From assembly GCA_964030785.1 (NCBI GenBank), contig OZ034971.1, positions 19,156,365 to 19,220,364 on the forward strand: 64,000 bases of DNA, read 5' to 3'. The translations under genes were made by a program, and so were the position numbers. Source of the DNA: Siderastrea siderea. Its lineage: Eukaryota; Cnidaria; Anthozoa; Scleractinia; Rhizangiidae. This document shows, one piece after another, positions 44,301 through 57,379 of this stretch (position 1 is the stretch's first letter; every line of letters begins with the position of its first letter). Below the pieces are notes generated by a model. It was not told the DNA's origin. It worked only from the letters and a program-made list of their open reading frames with translations, and searched no databases.

Positions 44301-47300
44301 GTAGACTGAACTTGGAGTGATCTTGTTATACTAATTTTAATATGTGTTTCGTTGTGGGATTGAAACTATTGGGGCTTTTAATTTCGATCCGGCGGCATTT
44401 CCTTGTCAGGTCATTTATTACTATAAAAACTCCACTCGCCAGCGTCAGTACATTCAAAGCAATTTGAACTCTTCGATCACCGTCGAACACGTGAAAGATG
44501 TCGTGTCTTGCATCTCACGCCGAAATCGACGAATGCTTTCTTCGATTGCGTGCCCAACACGCTCCCGAGCTGATTCCTCGAATCGTTAACTAAGTGAGTT
44601 GACGCTCTCTTGAAGTAGATCAAACACTGTCCTCGGCTTCCCACAAACTTCTCTCTGTCTCAACGCTGCGTCTCCATTTAGTTGCAGGTAAAAACATCGG
44701 TGAATTTTCATCAACAAATGGAGGGTACCATATGGAATTTTAAGGGATGGATCGGGTTTTCGAAGAGCTCTGAAAAGAGCTCCCGATCACTGACATTTTC
44801 TGTTTCCTTGTTCATTGCGCGATTTGGTCGGTACGTGGAATGAATCAGCTGGCGCACTGAGATCAGTTTAAAATTCGCGGCTATTCTGGTCCATTTTCCA
44901 ATTGAGTTGTTTTCTTGAATGGGTATTGTTAATTTTGACAGCCATTGTTACGTAGTCGTGGGCTTCAAACAATACCTTGCTTGCCCAAAACGCGCCATTT
45001 TCAAACACAACTTCAACTAACAGTTTTCAACCTAAAAAGAACAGTGGTTCCTGTTGGCCGATTTTTAAAATTAAAACGGATTCTGTTCATGAAAAGTTCC
45101 ATCTTCCATTTGCCGCGCGTGAAAATTTGGAAGGCCGTAAAAAATTTTAGAAAATCGCTCTTGAAAACGGCTTCCATACAAAAAAAGGCCGATTTTTCAT
45201 GATTTTCAAGTTTAAAGAACAGTCCTTACACTTCTTCAATTTCCTTCGTTTTAGGCTTAAATTGTAGGTACAACATTATTCTTCAAAAAGCCGTGCGTGA
45301 AAGTTTAACTTCTCACTTCTGTATATGAAAAATTATATTTTTACTAGCCCTACTTGGCCGATTTCGACCCTTTCTTCTCTTATTCTGGGCTTTTCAAAGC
45401 GCACTCGACTTCAAATTTGCCGCTTCACTGGTTATGAATAATTAATGATGTCCAGCCATTCTGCGCGATGGAGACCTTTCATTAACTTTACCTAAGCGGT
45501 TTTTTCTCTAATTAATGAACCACACCGTTCTTTCCCTAGGTGTGCGTCAAGAATCCGTAGATGATCACCGTGTTGTGAACATTTGCATGGAAGAAATAAA
45601 GCGCTGCCAAGACATGTCTCTTGGCATTGCCTTCATTGCCATTTTAGGCGACAAATACGGTTGGAGACCGCTGCCCCCATCAGTCGACGCAGACGAATTT
45701 GAATCACTTCTTCAACTCGTTGACCAATCAGATCGCGAGCTAATTACATCCTGGTATCTTCGTGACGACAACTCAGTTCCTCCATGTTATCTACTTCAGA
45801 CAATCTCAACCCAGTTTCCAATCAATTCAACTGATAAAGACGAGGTGACTAAGGCTTGGGAGGACTGGGGCAAAGTCGAGAAGAGAATTTGGAGTCATTT
45901 GCGGTCAGCGGCGGAGAAGGCTGGTCTGGACGAGGAAGAAAAGCAAAAGTACACCATTTCCGTGACGCAACTGGAAGTAGAAAGAGGCGTGGTTACCGAT
46001 GCCGAGGCAAGCCAGCGTTCTCTTGTTATTGACCGTAGATTTGATCAAATAAATGAAAAGGATAAGGCGGCCAGAAATTTTGTTAACATGCAGGTAGGAC
46101 AGTTTTATGAGACAAAAAAATAAAATGCTTACCTATCCTTCGTCATTGAACTATGGGGTTGGACATTTATCAAGTAGAAAATTTCACGTGGACGTTTTGA
46201 ACGTATTAAGACCTGAGTCGTCACAATTTCCTCAAATGCGGTTTTTACTGAATATCCCGGCAGATTAAATCTGAATTTCTGTGACTATAATACATTGAAA
46301 AGATAATTAAGATTGTTTTAACCACGCCTTCAATTGAACCTTTGATTCCTGGGTTAAATTTGGTTAAGATTTTAACGAAGAATTTTAGTGTTTATGACGT
46401 CTTTTTCTTCCATTCGTCAGTATAAAGACGTGATAACAAAAAAAAAATCGCTCACAACTTCATCAGTCATTTTTGTCATGTCATTTAACGCCTGCTGTTT
46501 ACGAGTTCATTTCTGATTTTAATGAGATGTTCATAAAAAAATCGTTTCCTTCATTTTGTTAGGAAGCTGGCCAAAAAGACTCTGAATGCCTCAAGCTGCT
46601 GTCAGAATTGAAAGAACATCGCATTCCAGCTTCACTGGAGGTTGGACGAGTACTAAAGTTTACAGACTTGAAATGGCATCACGAAGGACTTCATAAAGAC
46701 GAACACGAGGAATACATTAGGGGTAAGGTGCACAACAATCGAAGCTTAAGCTTATGTTGATAACAAGTAACAGAAACAGTCGATCACTGGACTCTAGTTA
46801 CTACCCACCATATTTGAGTGAAAACTGGATAGGGGCAATAATGAAGAGGGATATAGGGTCTTTTCGTGGATCATGATTTGCCTTTTGTCTTTTAGTTACA
46901 GGGGAAAAGAGAGAAAAATAGGAAAAAATTCTAACAGCCCCTATTTATCCCATTTATCTTTAGAAATGTGCAATCGAACCAAAGAGCTCTTAACATCGCG
47001 CATAAGAGACGTGTTGGAAAACCTGGGTCCTGCCAATCCACTTATGGAAGAAGTCACGCGTCACGCACTCTTCTGTCGTGACCACACGCACTCGTTCCAG
47101 GGACGCGCAGATATTTTGCAAGCCATTCACAATTACGTAAGCCGTTCCGATCCCATGATGCCTTTAGTGATTTACGGTGAGTCTGGGGTTGGTAAGACGT
47201 CACTGATGGCCAAGGTTGTCATGGAGACACAAGAAACAAACAAGGACAGAAATCTGGCCATCATGTATCGATTTTGTGGAACGACTCCGGACTCATCCAC

Positions 47301-50300
47301 TGGTATGACGAAGAACGTGTAATACATAATTATATTTTCAGTCCCTGTATTTGATAAATAGCGTGCTATGGTTTTCAGTTGGCCGTATCTTTCTAAAAGA
47401 GAAGGACGCCCTTTAGTTCTGATGCAACATAAGTATTTCTATCGGTAGTGTACTTTCTTGTCATCTGAAATACTGTTGCAATAACTTATCTAACCCCACT
47501 CTACAAAAGGCCTAGACCCTTGTGACAGTTTTTGAAATTAACAAAGCTTATCAGAGCTTGTATTAAAAAAAAAAGAGTCGCGTAGAGAACTAGGGTTTTT
47601 GAGGGCGTCAAAAGTAAGGCAACTACAGAAGTCAATAATTGAACTGGAGAAGACAAACCTGGGAGAATACTGTCCAAGGGCACCCAGGTCCAACAGTTGG
47701 ATGGAGGTTTTGTGTGGCCAAAATGCAAAAATAGCATGCCAAAGTTCAAATGACTCCCACAAACTGCGATTTATCGCCAAAAACGTTAGTAATGGTTAAA
47801 ACGTTAGTTGTGAAAGTATGCCAAGCCTGCTTGCTGTACAACACACACACAACATAGGCTGAAAGGCAAATAATAATTCTTAAACCACTGAATTTCCTTT
47901 TCAGGTCGAGCCCTAACAGAAAGTTTCTGTGAACAGCTTAGACTAGTTTATAACATCAGTGACGAGGTTCCCGAAGACTACAAAAGCTTGTGCGAGGTGT
48001 TCCCTAAATTTTTGGCGCATGCCTCAAAAGAAAGACCGCTGTGTATAATAATCGATTCCTTGGATCAGTTGACTGATGAGGACGGGGCAAGGCGCTTCTT
48101 GGAATGGCTTCCGCGCAAGCTACCTGCGCATGTGTGCATGATAGTATCTACCCTACCTGAGGAGGGTGGGTGCATGCAGCGTTTGAAGACATTTGGAATG
48201 CCACCCGAACAGTTCTTACAGGTAAACAACTCTCTCTGTCATAAACATTAACTGAAGCTTGCGTCCACTCGTCATTAAAAAATATATGTTTTGATGATCC
48301 GTTTTCATTCACTGCTGCTAGCCGAATTTTATACCTTTTTAAGGCTTTTATGCTTTACTACTTAAAGTTTGCAAAATGCCAGAAAGGTTTATATAGCAAT
48401 TAACAAGAGCAGACAGAGTGACACCTTAAAAGAAGAAACAAAAACAAAAAGAAATATAAAGGATGTTGTGGTTATAGCAACGGGGCACCATTCCTACATT
48501 TTCACCTCATAGAATTCATAAAATGACAAAATGGGTGAGAGACTGATGCCATGATTATTCCAATTTCAGGTAACAAGGCTGGACAAAGATGATGGGCCTG
48601 CCATCTTAGACGCCTGGCTTCAATCAGTCGGCAGGACGCTGACCTCCGAACAACGGGCACTTGTCTTAGACGCCTTCAACCGCTGTCCACTACCACTTTA
48701 TTTGCATTTGTTATTCAACAAGTGTCGCTCTTGGCCCTCATACAAGTAAGAACTTCTCGATTTATGGCTGCCGAACATGTGGAGATAAAAGTTCTTTTCG
48801 CATTAGAGTGTAATTGACTACCTGCGTGAATTCGGCAGTAGAACAAAAACGAGTAAGGGTGATTTTCACTATCGCATCACAGCCCCTTCCTCTTTAAAGC
48901 TCCAATTTTTTTGGTTTGATTATTACTTGAGGTCAGTTACTTTGAATATGCCTTAACCATCGCGCCGTGTTATACTGCAAATTGACGTTTGGTTTCTATC
49001 GTCTGCCAATTACGTGAGATATGTTACGTTAGTATGGTAAATTAACAGAAGGAAAATCTCATATTCAGTTTTTGATAAGAACGGTGGCCATGTGCTTTTG
49101 TCAAATGTCAGGATTTACTTTGTTGAGTACGAAACGTAACAGTTATTAGGTAGTCAGCTTACCTCTATTATCTTTGTTTTCTTTTTCTTTTTCCTTTCAA
49201 GTGTGGAAGTTAACATTTAGCTGGAAATAAAACAGCTTTAGTTAAAATTGATTGATGAAGATGGCAAGGGAAGTTTTAAAAGGAAGCCTTTTTTTGGAAA
49301 AGGAAAGCAGTGCACCTTCTCATTTTAATCGTTCCCATTATTGCAGAAATACCGCTGACATCACCCTTGAATCTGACGTCATAGGGATGATTCACTCTCT
49401 GTACCAGGACCTTGAAAAGTATCACGGTAAAATGCTGGTGGAGAGAGTGCTAGGCCTCCTAGCCGCAGGGACTGATGGGATGAACTCAGATGACATCCTT
49501 AATATCTTGAGTTGCGATGAGGAACTCCTCAAGGATGTGTTGGTCTGGCACGAGCCGCCAAAACGCCGCCTGCCACCTCTACTGCTGGCTCGTCTAAAGC
49601 ACGATCTCGGTCCTTTCTTAGTGGAAAGGGGTGCGTACGGTGTGTCTTTGCTAGCACTGTATCACAGGTAAGACGATAGGAAACCACAACTAAAGTAAGA
49701 AAACAACGATCAATTAGCCTTTGTGAAGTTTAAAATTTAACTGTTAGTGAGTTTGTATTCATAACTAACGTAAGACGTTAGCGACTTGAAGTCAGTGCTC
49801 GACTCAGACAGAACTTTAGTGGAAAGTAACATAGTATGCGTGTTATGTTAACTATACCTGTGCATCAGTGTTAAAAATACGAATACCAAACGCATTAAAA
49901 AAAAAACATCTTGGTCTGATTACAGGCAGTTTTTAGAGGTTGCCAGAGAAAGATATCTAAAAGGCAATCGTCACAAAGAAATTCACAACAGCATTGCTGA
50001 TTACTTCTCTGGAGAGTATCACAAGAAATACGGAATCGAACGCGTCATCCCGGCCCAACCCCACGCTTACTCCTCGGTGGCTCTTAATCTAAGGAAACTA
50101 GACCGACTTCCTGTAGCTCTTCTTGAGGCGCACGACTGTAAGAGGCTGCGAAGTATTCTGGGAGATTTGAAGTTTGTTCAGGCGAAGTGCATGGCGGGAA
50201 TGGGATATGAACTCCTTGCGGAGGCTACCAAGGCTGTGAGTTGTTCTGTCGATGAACAAGACGATGCTGAGGTGGGTTTAGTCAAATGCTTTGGTCCTGA

Positions 50301-53300
50301 CTGTTGAGCCTGGATAAAATGTTATGAAAGCTATTGAGCAGTACTTTACTTCCTGTGGTACTTTTTGTTATGCTAAAAGGGAATTTTCATTAACACTTCT
50401 TTTGACATCACAGATATAAATGCGCCTTAAAAAGAAAATAATTGATTTTAATTTTTTTCCATTGTATTATTTTCCTCTTGTTTTGACTAAGGTTTTAGGC
50501 GTTCTCCCTACAATGCAACCATGACGACACGCTAAACTAGATCCATTTAATGCTTTCAATTCGTCTTGTTCAGCCCTCGGATTCGTACCCCCATCATGAC
50601 ACAAAGGGGGTGAGGGTTGATGAAGCTTCTATCGGGTTTTAGATGTGCTACAATATATTTAGGATTAACAAGATATTACCTTTAACAGATATCTTGTAAA
50701 GTAATTGGCAAAGTGAGGCAAACATTGTGGATGTGACGCTGCTGGGGGCCTGTGACGTCATTTAAAATGGCACCAACATGGTCGTCTTCTTGGATTTCAC
50801 TGAAAATCAGTTTGTATTATTTGAAATAATTAAACACTTTCTGCTTTCTGTCAGCATTTTGAAAAATAGGCGTTTTTGTTCAAAAATTGTTGGACCCTGT
50901 TCTACTTGTTTCATATCAGTAACCAATCAACCGACTCCCCAATTCTTCGTCAAAATGTGACTGAGGGATAAACGTTCAGCTACTAGAAACGGCATGTGCC
51001 GATAAAAAATTCTTCTTGACAAAAAGATCCTTTATAAACCTTGCAGGTTGCTGGATACTACTCCTCCCCCATCTTGGATTTTGTTGAGATAAATTTAAAG
51101 CCATAGTTATGGTTTAGGTGCTCTCTAAATCTCGGAAAACTGCCATTTTAAACTGATGTTTTGGAGATGGTGGCTTAGACGTGAAAAGCATGTGAAGAAC
51201 CATTGCACATTTTCTTTTGCGTCATACACTGTAGTTGTTGTCAAAAAGCTGATTCTGGTTTCGTTCAATTATTAACATTAACAGATCATCGAGGATCTGC
51301 AAGATATCTTGGGATTCTTGCGCAGTGAGATCCACATATTGAGCCGATCACCGATCCTGACATACCAACAAGCCGCCACGTACCCACAGCACCAATGGGT
51401 CGCTCAGAAAGCGCAGCGCATGCGTCTAACGTTTGATCAACCTGACCCCAACAACATCCCTATCCCAGATGGTTGGATAGAATGGATGAACAAGCCTCAA
51501 GTTCCGGAAGCCTTTGAGCTTGAACTCAGCGGTCACTCTAAGAGCGTCCTTTCTACCTGCTTTGCGAAGGACAACCGCACGTTGCTGTCTGGATCAGCGG
51601 ATGGGACTATCCGAGTTTGGGATAGTCAAACTGGGGAGCTGCACGCTCAGCTTGAGGAACATCAGGATCCTGTCACGTGCGTACGGCTGTCACCGGATGG
51701 TAAAGTAATGGCGTCTGCTTCTGCAGATAAGAATATCAGATTGTGGAGGTTCCCAGCGAATCAGTGCTTCAGGTTAGTACATATATTTCACTCAAGCTGC
51801 TCTGCACCTTAAGGACGTTCTCTTCTCTAGCGAGCTTCCTATAATATAGGTTGAGCTCTGCCGGCCGGTAATTGTTCTAAACGTTAAGCGTAGTCTTTCC
51901 AATAACTGTATGCACTTTTGTTCCTTCAGTGATCAGGTTAAAACGAAACTATAACCGTCCCGTTGACTACACTCTTCACCGCGCGTATTATCTGCCGTGT
52001 GTTCCAACTTCGTTTTCGTTTTTTCAGGATTGATCGAATACGAGTACTTTGCTTTGGTTAAAAGATATAACAATAAAATCAAACAGATGTATTCCGTTTA
52101 AGTACAGGACTTAATGTTTGTAGTGATTTATTTGCAGTGCTCTGACAAAGAATATGACGAGTTAGATTATTTTAATCTGAGATAAGATGATCAATAACCT
52201 CTTTCATCATGCCAGAATTGCTCATTGACTAAAAAGTTAACATACTATTTAGATGTTAAAATTGTCAAAGTAATTGAAATCAATTTAACATTTGTTCTTG
52301 TTATCTTTCTAAGGATCCTTGGGGGACATCAAGATAGAGTAACATGCATCTCCTTCTCCAAAGATGGCAGCAAACTGCTGTCATCCTCCAAAGACAAGAC
52401 ACTCAAAATCTGGGACCTAATCACCGGAGAGAACCTTGGAACACTCTTGGGTCATAAACGCTTCCCTATGTCATGCGCCTGGTCACCGGTAGATGAGTCA
52501 GTTACTGCCTCATGCGGCAATGAACTGGAGCTGTTCATTTGGGACCTGAACGAGAGGACCGTCAGACTCACTTTGGAGGGACACCAGCGAGACGATAACC
52601 CAAACTTCCCCGTAAAAGACTCCTTGGAGGGCCACGACGATCTTGATTACAAGTCCCTTATTTGGTCGGTGAACTTCTCTCCGGATGGAAAGTACCTCGC
52701 TTCTGCATGCGTAGACAGTGATGTTATCTTATGGGATGTTAAGACTGGAGCGAAGATCTGGACCTTTAATCTCCCGAACGACGCCTCTGCGGTGGCTTTT
52801 GTGCAAACTGATCATGGCACGCGACTGGCAGCAGGATCTTCAGCTCATCACACTGTCACCCTCTTTGATGCATCATTCGATGAAGTACGCGGGAGTGACG
52901 TCAGCAGTAGTTCCAGGACCTTGGCCTTGTTAGGCGGTCATTCCAACTGGGTAATGGATGTTGCATTTAATGGAGATGGTACTCGATTGGCGTCAGCGGC
53001 GTGTGACAAAACCGTGCGTGTCTGGGACGCAACGGCCGCAGAGAAGCTGAGGGAAGCTCGTTTTCATTCCGAACGCTGCTGGAGTGTGGCGTACTCTGAT
53101 GATGGAAAATGGCTGGCTTCTGCCTCAGATGACTTTAAGGTGAGACAACTTCAAATTAATAATCGTTTTTCTTGTATAAGTTTTTGCTCGCCTCTTAGAA
53201 GGGTGGGTTGGGGTGAAGAGTTTTAGGTGACATCCTATCCTTCCGAGGATTTTCAAGGGTTACGTAATATTGTTAGGCAAGTAGAACTGATTATTATGCT

Positions 53301-54423
53301 CTAAAGAAGGAGGGGTAGGGAGGTTTATCATTGTGTTAATTTATACTCCCCTAACTTTAAGGTAGATAAATTGAAGAAATGCCAGTCTCTTTTGTTGTCT
53401 CGTCTGGTTGTTGTTCTTCCCTTCTTGTCGTCAGAATGTTTAGGGTTGAACTTTGTTGACCTCATTTTAACCTTTCCGCTCTTTCCGCGACGTCGTCCAA
53501 AAGGTCCTCCAGGCGGTGACGAGGTTGAAATGCGATTGAAAGTGGTAACCGGTATTCTTCAGTCTCATTTGTATTGTAATCATAATCCTCAGGTTTGTGT
53601 TTGGGACATGGAGACCTTTGAAGTTTCTCTAATCTACCAGGGGCACGAAGAGAAGAGAACCTTCTCCTGTGGAGTGCGCGCATGCACCTTTTCACGTGAC
53701 TCAACCCGGGTCGCCAGTGGTGGAGATGAGCTTAAAATTCGTATCTGGTCCCGAGAGACTGGTAAGGATAACATCGTGTTACACTGTGATGAGTCCATGC
53801 TGCCCTGGTGCCTGCGATTCTCACCGGATGACAAGCGGTTGATCTCCGTCGGCGAGTTTACAAACGGTGCGATTGTCTGGGATTTGGAAACACAAAGTAA
53901 GATTGCCACGTTAGGAGGACACGAGCGGTTCTGTCAGTACACTGAATTCTCGCCTTCAGGGAAGTTAATCTTGACCAGCTCCATAGACAACACCGCGCGA
54001 ATATGGAACAGCGCCAATCTCGAGCACGTGACTACTGTGACACAGCCTGATTGGATAACCTGTGCTACGTTTTCACACAACGAGCATCTACTAGCAACTT
54101 GTTCAAAGGATGAGGTGGTTCGCCTTTGGGACACCAACACTTGGCAGGAGGTCTGTGCGATGAGTGGACACGAGTCTGAGATCAGAATGGTCAGCTTCTC
54201 ACCTGATGACAAGTTCCTGGCGAGCGGGGCCTTGGACCAAACGATCCGCATCTGGGACTGCTGTACTCATCGCCAAGTTCAAGTCTTCTACGCGGCTGCT
54301 GGGATTTGGGGATTAGCCTGGCACCCAAACAAGAGGAATTTGCTGACGGCTGGGGATGCTGTGGGATACCTGTACTTCTTAAAGCTTCACAAACGGGATA
54401 ACGGAAAGGAGCTAAAAGAGTAA
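41377..54423 (+). CDS. STAND gene B: DUF4062-NACHT-WD40 protein, 12 exons, 1557 aa
   Basis: Exons: 41377-41496, 42453-42648, 45540-46093, 46563-46722, 46964-47302, 47905-48221, 48570-48745, 49347-49667, 49926-50271, 51285-51772, 52314-53139 and 53593-54423. Every junction is GT..AG and the phases (0,1,0,1,1,0,2,2,0,2,0) close to one 1557-codon frame. DUF4062 starts near residue 61 (VRIFLSSTFTD, VVDLRWG). Walker A GESGVGKTS is at 415-423 and Walker B (LCIIIDSLDQL) is around Asp506. A helical region follows (LPLYLHLLFNKCRSWPSY; a winged-helix-like GLLAAGTDGMN block). WD40 repeats run from about residue 923 to the end, about 14 in all. The plan is that of NWD1/TEP1-like STAND proteins: cytosolic, nucleotide-switched, with a propeller sensor. 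Ligand and output are unknown. Exon 1 (MLSLDRDNILCYLYSSDDGG...) joins in frame but is not found for A. A CDS start at Met52 (42486) is the alternative. Confidence 0.92.
50596..51080 (+). repeat. Dispersed repeat in intron 9 of gene B
   Basis: Matches the minus strand of 33365-33925 over most of its length. Shared words include GGGTTGATG, GGGGGCCTGTGACGTCAT, GTCAAAATGT and ACTCCTCCCCCAT. It is either a transposon relic or a segmental copy. Confidence 0.65.
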
Positions 54424-55758
54424 AAGGAGGCTGTTTTCATTAGGCAGTTGAAGAGACTGGAACCACGAGTAACGTCAGTTAATGTGTCACGTAAGCTTGA
54501 CACAAACAGTTTTTTAAATTGTTCTTCGCTCTTAGGAAAATTGTAGAGTTACAGTTTGCCATGTCAGTAAAATACTATCTTTAAAATCTTTTGTTAGAGA
54601 AGAAGCTGCCTTCATTAGCAAAAACTGTCAAGGGATTTAATTACCTAGATTGAAACTACGAATTGCGTTAGTTAATGTTCCACGTCATGGTTTTGCAGCC
54701 AATGCGCCCTCCCGGGCTCAGAAAAATATTGCATAACTCGTAAAATATACGTAGAATCTAAAACGCCGTCGAATAAGTTGAACATGGGCAACTTGAGCTG
54801 TTGACGTCATATCACGTAAGAATTACGTCATGTTTTCAAACGGCGGCCATCTTGATCCGCCGTCTTGGATTTCTTGATTTTTCCCGAAACCCTCAAAAAG
54901 CACCAAAATTCACCAAAAAGTGATCAAAATCAATAATGAACCGACTAAAAAAATGTGAAAATGTAAACATAACGGCAAGAAATTCATAACTTCTTATTAA
55001 AAAGAGAAAAATTTAAAAAGTCTGCAAAACCTGCCTGTCAAAATGTGGTTGCCACGGCAACGTTAAAGTTGATGGACAGAGACTTGCCATACCAAATAGT
55101 TCCCAGATAAAAGTTAGGAAAAGTCACCAAGTTTGGTGGCTTTAGCTTTTATATCAAACAAAATTATAAAAGTTTAAAGTCCGCCCGGGCAACTAAAATA
55201 GCATGGGTATGTTACAGAGAATACGGTATTCTTGACATACATTTATGTACATGCTGTAATCTTACTAATGGATATATAGTTCTCTCCAGGTTTCATTTTG
55301 CTATTTGCGCGACGCAAGTTGTTCTTTGAAATTTGTAAATCGAAGTAGAGTTTTTGTTGTCGTTGTTCTTTCTCTACTTTTAGTTACGTTTGGGCATTGT
55401 ATGTTGAAATATCAGTTAATGTTGGGCGGAAAAAACTTTAGCTGTATCCGTCTTGCATACTTTTAGATTCAAAAGTGGAGCGCAAAAAATTGAAAAAGAA
55501 AAACGTCCGCTTTCGTCTAGAAAATTATTAGCTTTATTAAGCAAAACAGGTCAATTGAGGGTGGTTTTAAACGGCTATATTTTGAGCAATGAGCAGTGTG
55601 AAACACAAATAAAATTACTCTAGCAAAACAAGATTTACTGAACAGTCGTGAGCAAGTATTGATTTTCTAAAATCATAAACCATGAAATAGGTGTCAGTCT
55701 CATGATATTAAAGGATTAAGAAAATAACAATCACCTTATAACTTCTGAATGTCAAATA

Positions 55759-56312
55759 TACAACGGGCGTTCATTTCTGAGAAAGACATGTTTACTAATG
55801 CGATAGTTCCAGGAAACTGACCAATTGTATTTATTTAGTGTCAGGATTTATAACAAATAAGGCGTATAGTTGAGGAGTGGGGCTTGTGAAAGGGGGGGTT
55901 GGGGGGGGGGGAGAGTGGATATCTCATGTGAATTAAGTATAAAATGATGAGTCATTTTTAAAGCCACTTGATAACCAGGTGCGATTATCGAGTCTATAGT
56001 TTCGACATGGGTGTTTCAGTGGGGAATTATCAAGAATGACCTTCAAAACATTTTATTTATCTTACAATGTTTATTTATATACAACGAGCGTTCAGTTCTG
56101 AGAAAGACACGTTTACTTATGCGATAGTTCATTAGTGTCAGGATTTATGGAAAATAAGGCGCCTGGTTGAGGGGTGGAGTTTGCGAAGTGGGGGAGGGGT
56201 AGAGTGGATATCTCATGTGAATTAGGTAATAAGTAAAAAGAAGGCTCTCGTGATTCACTTTCATAGATACTTTGATATTAGGTGCGATTTTCGAGCCTAT
56301 AGTAAGTTTCGA
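55759..56312 (+). repeat. Direct duplication, ~320-bp offset
   Basis: Copy 1 (55759-56010) and copy 2 (56080-56312) share ACAACG.GCGTTCA.TTCTGA, GCGATAGTTC, AGTGTCAGGATTTAT, AATAAGGCG, AGAGTGGATATCTCATGTGA and AGGTGCGATT.TCGAG, in order. Both contain a G-rich run. No open frame is shared. Confidence 0.85.
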
Positions 56313-56845
56313 AAATGCAGTTAAATAAATCAGTGCTACAAGTCAAATCCTGCAAAGTTAGTGTTGATCTAGATGCTAGGAATGGCTGTATAAAAAGTGT
56401 CGTGCAGACTAGTTTTTTCGTTGCTTTTCCCCCGCCATCCATCTCCTCCCCCCCCCCCCCATCCCCCCCTTTTCCTAACGCACTGAGTTTCTCAGAAACA
56501 CGTTTATCTTAATTCGTATTATCTGATTCGAAAAAGTAAGACGAGCGATATAACACCACTTTTCAATTTCCTTGCCTTTTCCCTTAGTTCTATAAGCCCT
56601 TTTAAAAAGTGCCAAAAGTCACATAATGCGATACCTCGGTCAATATTTATAAGAGTTTTCTGTATTTTCTTCTAAAATTGTCTTCTAAAGATCTGGTGAT
56701 GATAGCATGGGATTGTCCCTCTCCTATCTATGATTTTGCTGACTGCTTTTTTGAAGCTTTTTAGACTCCAATTCTCTTGCAAAAATGTCGCCAACAACCT
56801 TTTGTGTTATTTAAGAAAGGTTTATGTATGTAATTAGCATGCAAT

Positions 56846-56895
56846 GTTTCCCCGAAAAATTACGTCAGCACATAATTATGGTTTTTCTCGGAAAG
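56846..56895. repeat. Hairpin copy 1, ACGTCAGC loop
   Basis: GTTTCCCCGAAAAATTACG and TTTTTCTCGGAAAGAC form an imperfect stem around ACGTCAGCACATAATTATG. The flanking sequence (56780-56950) is similar to 58080-58215, which carries copy 2. Confidence 0.6.
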
Positions 56896-57202
56896 ACCTT
56901 TCCTTCAGCAAGAACAAGAACAATGTCAAATGAACCATACGTACTTATTCAATTACTGAAGAGCAAAAACATTTTCAGCAGTACTTTCTATATCTTGCTT
57001 TTCCTACACAACATTTTGGACTGAAGCTAGGAGAACTGCTACATCGATTATAACTTACAAGTACACATTAATACTAAAACTTTATTATTACATAGGTGGA
57101 ACTGAGGTTTCATCTTTTGACAACCTAGAAGCCAAATCTACGGCACATTTCTACAACTAACTACTGTTTCTGCTTTCTCCTTTTTTGAAATCTTCATCAG
57201 TT

Positions 57203-57379
57203 CTAATTGTTCTTGTTTTCACGCTTGTCTGCAGCAGCCTGAGCACGGGCAGCAAAGCCTCCTTTCTCTACTTCACCGCCATGTTGTTTTGCCTCAGCTC
57301 TCTGAATACGAGCCGCAGCTTCTTTAGTCATCGGATTCTTCGGTTCTCCACCGGACTGCTGGCTTCCTTGTTTGTCCAT
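57203..57379 (-). CDS. SMP-domain (LEA-like) microprotein, 58 aa
   Basis: The frame runs from ATG (57379) to TAG (57203) on the minus strand. The product starts MDKQGSQQSGGEPKNPMTKE and continues with the core AAARIQRAEAKQHGGEVEKG and GFAARAQAAADKRENKNN. The pattern MTKEAAARIQ..EAK..GG...KGGFAARAQAAAD matches the seed maturation protein (SMP) motif of plant LEA-type proteins, which protect against drying and stress. The protein is short, hydrophilic, free of Cys and Trp, and has no signal peptide, so it is probably cytosolic or nuclear. TTTATT at 57081-57086 gives AATAAA on the minus strand about 120 bp past the stop. A CTTTTCTGCAG sequence just upstream of the ATG could be an acceptor for a 5'UTR intron. 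The coherent motif makes chance unlikely; function is inferred. Confidence 0.72.
   Translation of the reverse strand: MDKQGSQQSGGEPKNPMTKEAAARIQRAEAKQHGGEVEKGGFAARAQAAADKRENKNN

Larger units (their letters stand above)
54424..57202. other. Intergenic region downstream of gene B
   Basis: No coding gene is supported. An AATAAA near 55606 is the first clear plus-strand polyA signal I see after gene B, implying a 3'UTR of over 1 kb if used. The interval also holds a direct duplication (55759-56312), a C-rich tract (about 56428-56470) and a hairpin (56846-56895). Confidence 0.5.

Noticed and set aside
44344..44589. 82-codon frame in intron 2 of gene B
   Set aside because: It has no domain, no polyA signal and no splice partners, and lies inside a well-supported intron.
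53371..53592. Upstream extension of the last WD40 exon of gene B (and the parallel one in A at 12064-12150)
   Set aside because: A consensus AG at 53591-53592 restores an unbroken WD40 strand with the preceding exon (DDFK joined to VCVWDM). The extension is intron read-through, although its conservation is noted as a finding.
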